From Gallionellaceae bacterium UBA6222 (GTDB taxonomy: Bacteria; Pseudomonadota; Gammaproteobacteria; Burkholderiales; Gallionellaceae): a stretch of 15,646 nucleotides of DNA. Where the stretch lies: the NCBI GenBank assembly GCA_002421915.1, contig DISA01000006.1, forward strand, positions 1 through 15,646, read 5' to 3'. Below are positions 6,998 to 12,679 of the stretch, one piece after another. The position numbers were made by a program, and so were the translations under genes. The notes beneath the pieces were generated by a model, which searched no databases, was not told where the DNA came from, and saw only the letters and a program-made list of their open reading frames with translations. Every line of letters starts with the position of its first letter. Position 1 is the stretch's first letter.

Positions 6998-7047
6998 ACC
7001 GCCTTGTAAGCGGTAGGTCGACAGTTCGAGTCCGTCAAGCGGCACCA
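6998..7047 (+). other. 3' fragment of tRNA-Thr(TGT): attachment-site scar
   Basis: The sequence contains a complete anticodon arm (stem ACCGC 6998-7002, loop CTTGTAA, stem GCGGT 7010-7014) with anticodon TGT at 7005-7007. It is followed by a 5-base variable loop, a T arm with TTCGAGT loop (7020-7036), a seven-base acceptor strand AAGCGGC, discriminator A and encoded CCA ending at 7047. The matching 5' acceptor strand GCCGCTT and any D arm are absent upstream, so this is not a complete tRNA gene. The T stem has one A/C mismatch (7023/7033). A truncated tRNA 3' half next to an integrase and before a terminator is the classic footprint of an element that crossed over in the anticodon region. The complete tRNA would be expected at the other end of the island, left of this window. 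Confidence 0.75.
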
Positions 7048-7054
7048 AAATAAG

Positions 7055-7081
7055 AAAGGCCCGCAATCAATGCGGGCCTTT
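7055..7081. terminator. Strong intrinsic terminator, probably bidirectional
   Basis: A perfect 11-bp stem (AAAGGCCCGCA / TGCGGGCCTTT) with a 5-base loop is followed on the plus strand by TTATTT, giving a T-rich tail of TTTTTATTT. It lies between the tRNA 3' end and the convergent stop of the minus-strand oxidoreductase (7102). On the other strand the tail is also T-rich (CTTATTTT), so it may serve both. It was probably the original terminator of the tRNA-Thr gene. Confidence 0.85.
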
Positions 7082-7101
7082 TTATTTCCCCCTTTGTTCT
7101 G

Positions 7102-8409
7102 TCAAGCCGTGCCGAACTTGGTGTCCACCATCACGCCGATCTGTTTCAGGAATGGCGTGGGCAGCGTGCCACCGGCGCAGACGATAACGCCATCGTTCTG
7201 AATTTCTGCTTCCTCGTTGCCAAATTTGATAATTGCTGTGTCCTTGTTGATCTGTTTGACGCCGGATTTGAGATAGATCTTGAGCTTGCCGGCATCGGAC
7301 ATCGCCTTCAGCTTGTCGCGGTTTTTTGGTTTGGCACCACCGAATGCGGCACCGAAATCCTCGCCACGGGCGAGCAGAGAGACCGTGGTGCCGGATTCTG
7401 TGGCGACAGCCATCGCCGCCTCAACTGCGCTGTCACCGCCACCGACTACGATGACATGCATGTCGCGGTACTGCTCCGGGTCGATCAGGCGATACACCAC
7501 TTTGGGCAATTCTTCACCGGGCACGCCGAGTTTGCGCGGAGTACCGCGGCGGCCGATGGCGAGCAGCACGGTACGGGTCTTGTATTCGCCCCTGCCGGAC
7601 TTGACGATGAAGCCGTTGTCAGTGGGGATGATGTTTTCCATGCGCTCGTTGAAGTTGATATGAATCCCGGTTTTTTCGATGATATCCAGCCAGAACTTCA
7701 GCAGCCTTTCCTTGCTCACTTCCTTGAAATGCATCTCGCCGATGACGGGTAGCTTGACCGGTGCGGTCATTACGACCTTGTTGCGCGGATACTGGAATAC
7801 GGCACCACCGAGCGATTCCTCCTGTTCGAGGGTGACATAGCGCAATTTGTGGTGAAGGGCACCCAGCGTGGCACCCATCCCGGCGGGGCCGGCACCGACG
7901 ATGACCACATCGTAGTCGTTGGTGCTGCCCTTGAGCTTGGCGATTGAGTCCATTGCCTGCGCGCCCTGGCTGGCTGACTTGCGGATCAAGCCCATACCGC
8001 CCAGTTCGCCCGCAATAAAAATGCCTTTAACGTTGGTCTCGAAGGTCGGTGCAACTTGCGGGATGTCCATGCCGCGCTTTTCGGTACCGAACACCAATGT
8101 GATGGCACCATGCGGGCAGGAGGCGGCGCATGCGCCGTGACCGATGCAGTGAGTCGGGTTGATCAGCACGGCTTTGCCTTTGATCATCCCCAGCGCCTGC
8201 TCCGGGCAAGCCTTGATGCAACTGCCCGAGCCGAGACAACGCACCGGATCGATCACCGGGTGCAGCGAAGTCGGCTCGGTCAGTCCCTGGGCAACGGCTT
8301 CTTTCATTTGTACGGTTGAGTTTTTCTCCGCCTTTTTCCTGCGCCCCATGTAGAAAAGCATGATGACGGCCAGCGGCACGAGATAGACAGCGAAATCGAG
8401 GATATTCAT
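7102..8409 (-). CDS. Membrane-anchored ferredoxin / FAD-NAD(P) oxidoreductase, circularly permuted
   Basis: This 435-residue protein begins with one membrane helix (about 5-21) followed by GRRKKAEK, which should leave the body in the cytoplasm. Residues 52-102 form a two-motif ferredoxin domain, but both motifs lack the usual second cysteine: CLGSGSCIKACP (C58, C64, C68) and CIGHGACAASCP (C88, C94, C98). GIFIAGELGGMGLIRKSASQ (about 129-148) is the FAD-contacting segment normally found at the C-terminus of thioredoxin-reductase-like enzymes. The FAD Rossmann motif GAGPAG (172-177) and the NAD(P) motif GGGDSA (323-328) follow, and the protein ends just where that segment would be expected. No CxxC redox disulphide is seen. 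The likely role is electron transfer between NAD(P)H, Fe-S and a membrane partner. The divergent cytochrome b-like gene is the obvious candidate partner. I see no clear Shine-Dalgarno. The fold is confident; the physiological partner is inferred. Confidence 0.85.
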   Translation of the reverse strand: MNILDFAVYLVPLAVIMLFYMGRRKKAEKNSTVQMKEAVAQGLTEPTSLHPVIDPVRCLGSGSCIKACPEQALGMIKGKAVLINPTHCIGHGACAASCPHGAITLVFGTEKRGMDIPQVAPTFETNVKGIFIAGELGGMGLIRKSASQGAQAMDSIAKLKGSTNDYDVVIVGAGPAGMGATLGALHHKLRYVTLEQEESLGGAVFQYPRNKVVMTAPVKLPVIGEMHFKEVSKERLLKFWLDIIEKTGIHINFNERMENIIPTDNGFIVKSGRGEYKTRTVLLAIGRRGTPRKLGVPGEELPKVVYRLIDPEQYRDMHVIVVGGGDSAVEAAMAVATESGTTVSLLARGEDFGAAFGGAKPKNRDKLKAMSDAGKLKIYLKSGVKQINKDTAIIKFGNEEAEIQNDGVIVCAGGTLPTPFLKQIGVMVDTKFGTA

Positions 8410-8491
8410 AGTGATCGTTGACGGGTTGAGGGTTTGTCGTTCGGTTCAGACTGCGTCCTGCCTATTTAGGTTCTGTCCGTAAGGAACTTAA

Positions 8492-8503
8492 TTTGGTGCC
8501 AAA
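8492..8503. promoter_or_regulatory. Small palindrome in the divergent intergenic region
   Basis: TTTGGTGCCAAA is a perfect 5-2-5 inverted repeat between the two divergent redox genes. It shares the TTTGG/CCAAA character with the palindrome at 8538, with centres about 48 bases apart. It could be an operator for a dimeric regulator. Only symmetry and position support this. Confidence 0.3.
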
Positions 8504-8537
8504 GGTCGGAGCGCGGGACATTCTATGTCGGGGGTGT

Positions 8538-8553
8538 CCATTTGGACAAATGG
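8538..8553. promoter_or_regulatory. 16-bp perfect palindrome, candidate operator
   Basis: CCATTTGGACAAATGG is a perfect 7-2-7 inverted repeat, about 80 bp upstream of the cytochrome b-like ATG and 130 bp upstream of the oxidoreductase ATG. No T-run follows, so it is not a terminator. It is the strongest symmetric element in this divergent promoter region and a plausible operator for coordinated control. The regulator is unknown. Confidence 0.4.
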
Positions 8554-8579
8554 TAGGCTAATGCCGGATAAAAGGTAGT

Positions 8580-8606
8580 CTGAAAAAACTAAAGTACGGT
8601 TAGAAT
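8580..8606 (+). promoter_or_regulatory. Weak candidate sigma-70 promoter for the cytochrome operon
   Basis: TAGAAT (8601-8606) differs from the -10 consensus at one position and lies 26 bases before the ATG at 8633. A poor -35 (CTGAAA, 8580-8585) precedes it with a short 15-base spacer. Activator-dependent use would fit the palindromes just upstream. Confidence 0.25.
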
Positions 8607-8632
8607 CCCGCGCCCAATCGAATAGCCAATAC

Positions 8633-9529
8633 ATGCGAACCCAAAAACAATCCGAACACCTGCACTGGATGATTTTTATCAGTGTTGTTGGGCTCATCAC
8701 CTTTGCGGGTTATTTCGTGGTCTATCCGCAGACGCTGTACAAACCGGGCGAAGAGCTGTTTGATTTCGGCTACAACCTCGGCCTCATTGGCGGCCTGATG
8801 ATGGTCTTGCTCCTGCTGTACCCCCTGCGCAAACGTTTGCCGATCCTGGAAAAAATCGGTTTCCTCGCTTTCTGGTTCAAGTGGCACATGTTGCTGGGGA
8901 TTCTGGGGCCGTTGTTCATCATCTTTCACTCCACCTATCACGTCTATATTCCGTTCATCCACCCCACCGGTTCGATTAATGCCGCAGTTGCGATGTATTG
9001 CATGATTCTGGTCTCGACCAGCGGCACCTTTGGCCGATTTTTCTATACCAAGATCCACCACGGCTTGTATGGCCGGCAGGCGACGATGAACGAGATGCAG
9101 GCCGAGATGGCGGAGACCGGGGACGTCAAGTCGATGTTTGAATTTGCCCCCGGGGTTGAGCGGGCGCTGGAAGAGTTCCGTGACCGGGCGGATGGATACG
9201 CCAAGGAATCCGGCTATGGCTTCATCCATTTTTTCAAGGTGGGAATTGAAACTTCCAGTCTTGCGCGCCGGTTGCCGCGCGAACTGCATGCTGTGATGCA
9301 GGAAAAGGCGCGGGCAGAAGGTTTTTCTGCCGAACAAAAAGCGCGCATGGAACAGATGTTCATCGAATACAGGGAAAAGATTGTCAACTACCTGAAAGCG
9401 ATCCGCGATACGGCGCAATTCCACACCTATGAGCGCCTGTTCTCCTGGTGGCACATCTTCCACATCCCGCTGGTTTTCATGATGGTGTTCAGTGCCATAT
9501 ACCACGTCTATGCGGTCCACGCGTACTGA
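8633..9529 (+). CDS. Cytochrome b-like inner-membrane protein with paired His ligands
   Basis: This is a 298-residue protein with hydrophobic helices at about 12-31, 46-63, 78-106, 114-134 and 271-295. A soluble, mostly helical charged domain (about 145-265) sits between the last two. Two of the helices carry histidines exactly 14 residues apart, H85/H99 and H277/H291, the spacing that lets one pair of helices hold two b hemes. Further histidines are at 103 and 274. This suggests a diheme b-type quinol or electron-transfer subunit, broadly like cytochrome b561 or ferric-reductase-type membrane domains; I cannot name the family. It lies divergent to the FAD/ferredoxin gene and 10 bases upstream of the multiheme cytochrome, so it probably links the inner-membrane pool to the periplasmic cytochromes. 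No strong Shine-Dalgarno precedes the ATG. Confidence 0.75.
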   Translation: MRTQKQSEHLHWMIFISVVGLITFAGYFVVYPQTLYKPGEELFDFGYNLGLIGGLMMVLLLLYPLRKRLPILEKIGFLAFWFKWHMLLGILGPLFIIFHSTYHVYIPFIHPTGSINAAVAMYCMILVSTSGTFGRFFYTKIHHGLYGRQATMNEMQAEMAETGDVKSMFEFAPGVERALEEFRDRADGYAKESGYGFIHFFKVGIETSSLARRLPRELHAVMQEKARAEGFSAEQKARMEQMFIEYREKIVNYLKAIRDTAQFHTYERLFSWWHIFHIPLVFMMVFSAIYHVYAVHAY

Positions 9530-9539
9530 ACGATTTGAC

Positions 9540-11333
9540 ATGACGCTACTTCGCACACTCGGCCTGATCTGTTTACTGTTCGCCCTGCCGCTGCAGGCTC
9601 AGGCCAATAAATTGCTGATGCCCGGAGACGTCATTAAGGGGCACGTCAAGGAAGAGGAAAAGTGCGAACTGTGCCACAAGAAATTCGACAAAAAAGCGCA
9701 GTCACAATTGTGCATGGACTGTCACAAGGATGTGGGCAAGGATGTCGCGGAAAAGAAGGGGCATCACGGTCGTATCGATCTTGAAAAAGAATGCAGGGAA
9801 TGCCACGACGAGCACAAAGGACGCGATTTCAAAGCGGCCGAATTCGACCACAAGAAATTTGATCACAAGCTGACCGATTTCGAACTCAAGGGCGGGCATA
9901 CCGTGAGTGACAAGGTCAAGTGCGACAGCTGCCACAAGCCGGAAAAGAAGTTCCGCGAAGCGCCCGGCTACTGCAACGATTGCCACAAGAAGGATGACAA
10001 GCACAAGGGCGGATTGGGCACGGACTGCGCGAAGTGTCACGTCGACAAGGACTGGAAGACCACCCAGTTCGACCACGACAAGACCAAGTTCAAGTTGCTC
10101 GGCAAGCACATCGACGTGAAATGCGTCAAGTGCCATATTGACAACAAGTTCAAGGATACGCCGAAGGCGTGTGTCTCCTGCCACAAGAAGGACGACGACA
10201 AGGCGCACAAGGGCAAGCTGGGAGAGAAGTGCGAAAGCTGCCACGGCGAAAAAGACTGGAAGACGACCAAGTTTGACCACGACAAGACCAAATTCCCCTT
10301 GCTGGGCAAGCACGAGGAAGTGAAGTGCGACAAATGTCATATCGACAAAAAGTACAAGGACACGCCGAAACTATGCAATTCCTGCCACAAGAAGGATGAC
10401 GACAAGGCGCACAAGGGCAAGTTCGGGCCAAAGTGCGAGAGCTGCCACAACGAAAAAGACTGGAAGCAGATCACCTTCGATCACGATAAAACCACCAAAT
10501 TCCCGCTATTGGGTAAACACCGTCCGCCCCTGAAATGCACCGACTGCCACAAGGGTGACCTGTACAAAGACAAGTTGCAGGTAACCTGTATCTCGTGTCA
10601 CAAGAAAGCCGATGACAAGGCGCACAAGGGAAAATTCGGGCCGAAGTGCGAGAGTTGCCACGTCGAGGACGACTGGAAGAAGATAAAATTCGACCACGAC
10701 AAGCAGACCAAGTACCCCTTGCTGGGCAAGCACAAGAAAACCAAGTGCACCGACTGCCACAAGGGTGACCTGTACAAGGACAAGCTGAAACAGGATTGTC
10801 TCTCTTGCCATGAGAAAGACGACAAGCACAAAGGCCAGGAAGGCAAAAAGTGCGAGACATGTCACGTCGAGGACGATTGGAAGAAGACCGACAAGTTCAA
10901 CCACAACCGCATGTCCACCTTCCCCCTGCTGGGACGCCATGCGCTGGTGGCCTGCAAGAAATGTCACCTGGCTCCGACTTTCAAGGATGCCAAGTCGGAC
11001 TGCTGGTCATGCCATGAGAAGGATGACGAGAAAGTGCACAAGCGCAGGCTGGGGACCGAGTGCCAGCTTTGCCACTCCACCCGTTCGTGGGGGGCATGGG
11101 ATTTCGATCACAACAAGACCAGGTTCAAGCTGGACGGTGCGCACAAGAAGACCGCCAACAAGTGCTATGCCTGCCACAGCAAGCCGATGGACAAGAAGGT
11201 GCTGACTTCCTCCACCTGCGGCAGCTGCCATGCGCGTGAGGACGTGCACAACGGCAATTTTGGCGATCGTTGCGAACGCTGCCACGAGGGTGACGACTGG
11301 AAGACGGTGAAGATGGGTGCGACGGCGCGGTAG
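9540..11333 (+). CDS. 24-heme lysine-rich c-type cytochrome built of three-heme repeats
   Basis: I place the start at ATG 9540, ten bases after the preceding stop. It gives a clean signal peptide (MTLLRTLGLICLLFALPLQA, cleavage near AQA/N23); the earlier in-frame GTG at 9492 would bury this. The 597-residue precursor has 24 CXXCH heme-attachment motifs and no lipobox. After a starting pair of hemes there are seven triads of about 69 residues, then a final single heme. A typical unit reads CESCH-x4-DW-x-FDHDKTKFPLLGKH-CxxCH-YKD-CxSCHKKDD-HKG. Each unit also holds three non-motif histidines (FDH, GKH, HKG), enough for bis-histidine ligation of its three hemes. The protein is very rich in Lys and Asp. 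It is likely periplasmic, or exported to the cell surface, as a long electron conduit. It resembles the large cytochrome of PCC3-type clusters. The 24 hemes were counted by eye in the translation. Confidence 0.9.
   Translation: MTLLRTLGLICLLFALPLQAQANKLLMPGDVIKGHVKEEEKCELCHKKFDKKAQSQLCMDCHKDVGKDVAEKKGHHGRIDLEKECRECHDEHKGRDFKAAEFDHKKFDHKLTDFELKGGHTVSDKVKCDSCHKPEKKFREAPGYCNDCHKKDDKHKGGLGTDCAKCHVDKDWKTTQFDHDKTKFKLLGKHIDVKCVKCHIDNKFKDTPKACVSCHKKDDDKAHKGKLGEKCESCHGEKDWKTTKFDHDKTKFPLLGKHEEVKCDKCHIDKKYKDTPKLCNSCHKKDDDKAHKGKFGPKCESCHNEKDWKQITFDHDKTTKFPLLGKHRPPLKCTDCHKGDLYKDKLQVTCISCHKKADDKAHKGKFGPKCESCHVEDDWKKIKFDHDKQTKYPLLGKHKKTKCTDCHKGDLYKDKLKQDCLSCHEKDDKHKGQEGKKCETCHVEDDWKKTDKFNHNRMSTFPLLGRHALVACKKCHLAPTFKDAKSDCWSCHEKDDEKVHKRRLGTECQLCHSTRSWGAWDFDHNKTRFKLDGAHKKTANKCYACHSKPMDKKVLTSSTCGSCHAREDVHNGNFGDRCERCHEGDDWKTVKMGATAR
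9792..11231 (+). repeat. Seven-unit internal tandem repeat encoding three-heme modules
   Basis: The units average about 206 bp and are recognisable at both DNA and protein level. Recurring stretches include gacgacaaggcgcacaaggg, gcgagagctgcca-type heme codons and tactggaaga-type DW codons. The central four units (about 10230-10870) are most alike, and the outer ones have drifted (for example LGGH-like and LDGAH in place of LLGKH). This is consistent with expansion from the middle by unequal recombination, so copy number may vary between strains. Confidence 0.8.
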
Positions 11334-11386
11334 TGTGTTTGTGGATTGGACCGCAGTCATGACACGGTGCGGCGAGGTTTTTGTGG

Positions 11387-11469
11387 GTCGGACTTCAGTC
11401 CGGCAGGTCGGGTTCAAACCCGATCCACAGGAAGCGGCGAAGGTTTTGTGGGTCGGGTTTTAACCCGAC
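11387..11469. repeat. Cluster of three REP-like palindromes
   Basis: Three short hairpins lie in the 173-bp gap between the two cytochrome genes: 11387-11404 (GTCGGACT-tc-AGTCCGGC), 11406-11425 (GGTCGGGTT / AACCCGATCC) and 11452-11469 (GTCGGGTT-tt-AACCCGAC). The first and third are each preceded by the direct repeat gcggcgagg-tttttgtggg or a near copy (from about 11370 and 11435). All share the GTCGG(G/A)-stem theme of repetitive extragenic palindromes. They could act as a weak transcription barrier or mRNA-stability element. A fourth relative lies at 14837. Confidence 0.75.
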
Positions 11470-11517
11470 AGCGTAACTTTATGATGGGCGGAGCAATCAG
11501 TTTGCAGTGCAATTTTT

Positions 11518-11525
11518 AAGGAGGT
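11518..11525 (+). promoter_or_regulatory. Strong Shine-Dalgarno deciding the start at 11531
   Basis: AAGGAGGT is a full complement to the 16S rRNA 3' end and lies five bases before ATG 11531. It therefore favours this codon over the in-frame GTG at 11507, which lies upstream of the site. Confidence 0.8.
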
Positions 11526-11530
11526 GTGTC

Positions 11531-12589
11531 ATGCAAAAAACAGGACGAATCATCGCTGGGCTGTTCGCTTTCATGCTGGCGCTGTGGTCAGTGCAAACGA
11601 GTGCGGCAACCGAGGTGATTGGACGCGATTTCAAACACATGACCACCGGCTTTCCGCTGACGGGCGGGCACGCGGCGGCGGCCTGTGAAACCTGCCACGT
11701 CGGCGGTGTGTTCAAAGGTACACCGCGCGCCTGCGATGGCTGTCATGCGCTGGGCAAGCGCGTTGTCGCCACGCCAAAGCCGAACAGCCACATCGTGACG
11801 GATGCTCCCTGTGAGAGTTGCCACTTCAACAGTGCAACCTGGCTGGGCGCGCGATATAACCACGGTTCTGCCGTACCGGGACAGTGCCGCAACTGCCATA
11901 ACGGGCGCATCGCTGACGGCAAGGCGGCCAGTCATGGTTCCGGCAAGAAGGCTACCGACTCCTGTGACAGCTGCCACCGTACGTTCGCCTGGATGCCAGC
12001 CAGCTGGAACCACAATCTGAGTCCGGGGGTTTGTTCTACTTGTCATACCAATGCGGCCACTGTGAGCAGCGCCAATCTGAAACCGGCCGGCCATGCCGCA
12101 CCGGCTTTGAAGGGTACAGAGGTGTGCGACGCCTGTCATAACTACACTGCCTGGTACCCGAACCGCTTCAAGCACAACATAGCAGGCACATGTTCGAGCT
12201 GTCACCTGAATGCGGCCAAGGCAGCCGGTCAGCCCGCGAGCCATAACACATTCACACCATGGCCCATGGAGTGCAACGAGTGCCACACAACCACCACGGC
12301 TTGGCTGCCCGCTTTGGGCGCCAAGCCGGCGAATCATATTCCCTACAATGCCGGCACGACTTGTGCCAGCTGTCATGTGGGCGGCTCTGTGCTGCGTGGC
12401 GCTTCCATGCATGCGTATGTTTCCACCTATGCCTGCACGACCTGTCACCTGAAGAACAATGCCTATGCGGGTTGGGGGCAGGACACGAAGTCGATTGGAC
12501 ACGAGGGTTGGAGCACGGGCGACTGTTCCCAGTCCGGATGTCACCAACCGGTCGGCAACAAGGGCATTACCTATATCGAGTGGGATTGA
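11531..12589 (+). CDS. Multiheme c-type cytochrome, 11 CXXCH plus one CX4CH
   Basis: Starting at ATG 11531, the 352-residue precursor has a signal peptide (MQKTGRIIAGLFAFMLALWS, cleavage near TSA/A) and no lipobox cysteine. There are 11 CXXCH motifs across the mature chain and a twelfth candidate, CSQSGCH, near the C-terminus, which is a CX4CH motif as known in some cytochromes c3. Several non-motif histidines (NHG, NHN, KHN, NHI, GHE) can serve as distal ligands. The first module (FKH-x-FPLTGGH-CETCH-FKGTP-CDGCH) matches the repeat of the 24-heme protein, showing common ancestry. Unlike that protein, the remainder is Ala-, Asn- and Thr-rich rather than Lys-rich. It lies 90 bp upstream of the porin, so it is a natural candidate for the cytochrome seated in, or docked to, that porin. 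Confidence 0.9.
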   Translation: MQKTGRIIAGLFAFMLALWSVQTSAATEVIGRDFKHMTTGFPLTGGHAAAACETCHVGGVFKGTPRACDGCHALGKRVVATPKPNSHIVTDAPCESCHFNSATWLGARYNHGSAVPGQCRNCHNGRIADGKAASHGSGKKATDSCDSCHRTFAWMPASWNHNLSPGVCSTCHTNAATVSSANLKPAGHAAPALKGTEVCDACHNYTAWYPNRFKHNIAGTCSSCHLNAAKAAGQPASHNTFTPWPMECNECHTTTTAWLPALGAKPANHIPYNAGTTCASCHVGGSVLRGASMHAYVSTYACTTCHLKNNAYAGWGQDTKSIGHEGWSTGDCSQSGCHQPVGNKGITYIEWD

Positions 12590-12603
12590 CGAGTGAATCA
12601 TTG

Positions 12604-12631
12604 GGCCGCGCAGCCTTGGGCTTGCGCGGCC
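12604..12631 (+). terminator. GC-rich hairpin between cytochrome and porin genes
   Basis: A perfect 9-bp stem GGCCGCGCA / TGCGCGGCC with an inner GCC/GGC extension starts 15 bases after the cytochrome stop. The following TTATATT is only weakly T-rich. It could be a leaky terminator setting porin below cytochrome expression, or a 3' mRNA-stabilising structure. Confidence 0.55.
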
Positions 12632-12665
12632 TTATATTACGGGAAAATAAAATAAATTCAGTAGC

Positions 12666-12670
12666 GGAGG
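12666..12670 (+). promoter_or_regulatory. Shine-Dalgarno favouring the porin start at 12680
   Basis: GGAGG ends at 12670, directly against an ATG at 12671 (too close to use) and nine bases before ATG 12680 (ideal). The second ATG also gives the cleaner signal peptide. Confidence 0.65.
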
Positions 12671-12679
12671 ATGACTTCA

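Noticed and set aside
6940..7047. Complete tRNA-Thr gene
   Set aside because: The anticodon and T arms are good, but no GCCGCTT acceptor strand or D arm exists upstream of 6998.
9492..9539. GTG 9492 as start of the 24-heme cytochrome
   Set aside because: It overlaps the end of the upstream gene and adds 16 charged residues before a perfect signal peptide that begins at ATG 9540.
8600..9556. Minus-strand ORF of 318 codons opposite the cytochrome b-like gene
   Set aside because: The translation is rich in His, Gln and Asp without membrane or domain features, whereas the plus strand gives clear helices and spaced histidines.
9792..11231. CRISPR-like or satellite array, because of regular repeated DNA
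   Set aside because: Repeats are coding, in frame, about 206 bp long and diverged, with heme motifs conserved; there are no spacers.
11507..11530. GTG 11507 as start of the second cytochrome
   Set aside because: The strong AAGGAGGT lies downstream of it and is placed for ATG 11531, which also begins the signal peptide.
11588..12601. Long minus-strand ORF of 337 codons opposite the second cytochrome
   Set aside because: It mirrors a strongly supported multiheme gene, has no recognisable domain, and its openness follows from the GC-rich codon pattern of the real strand.
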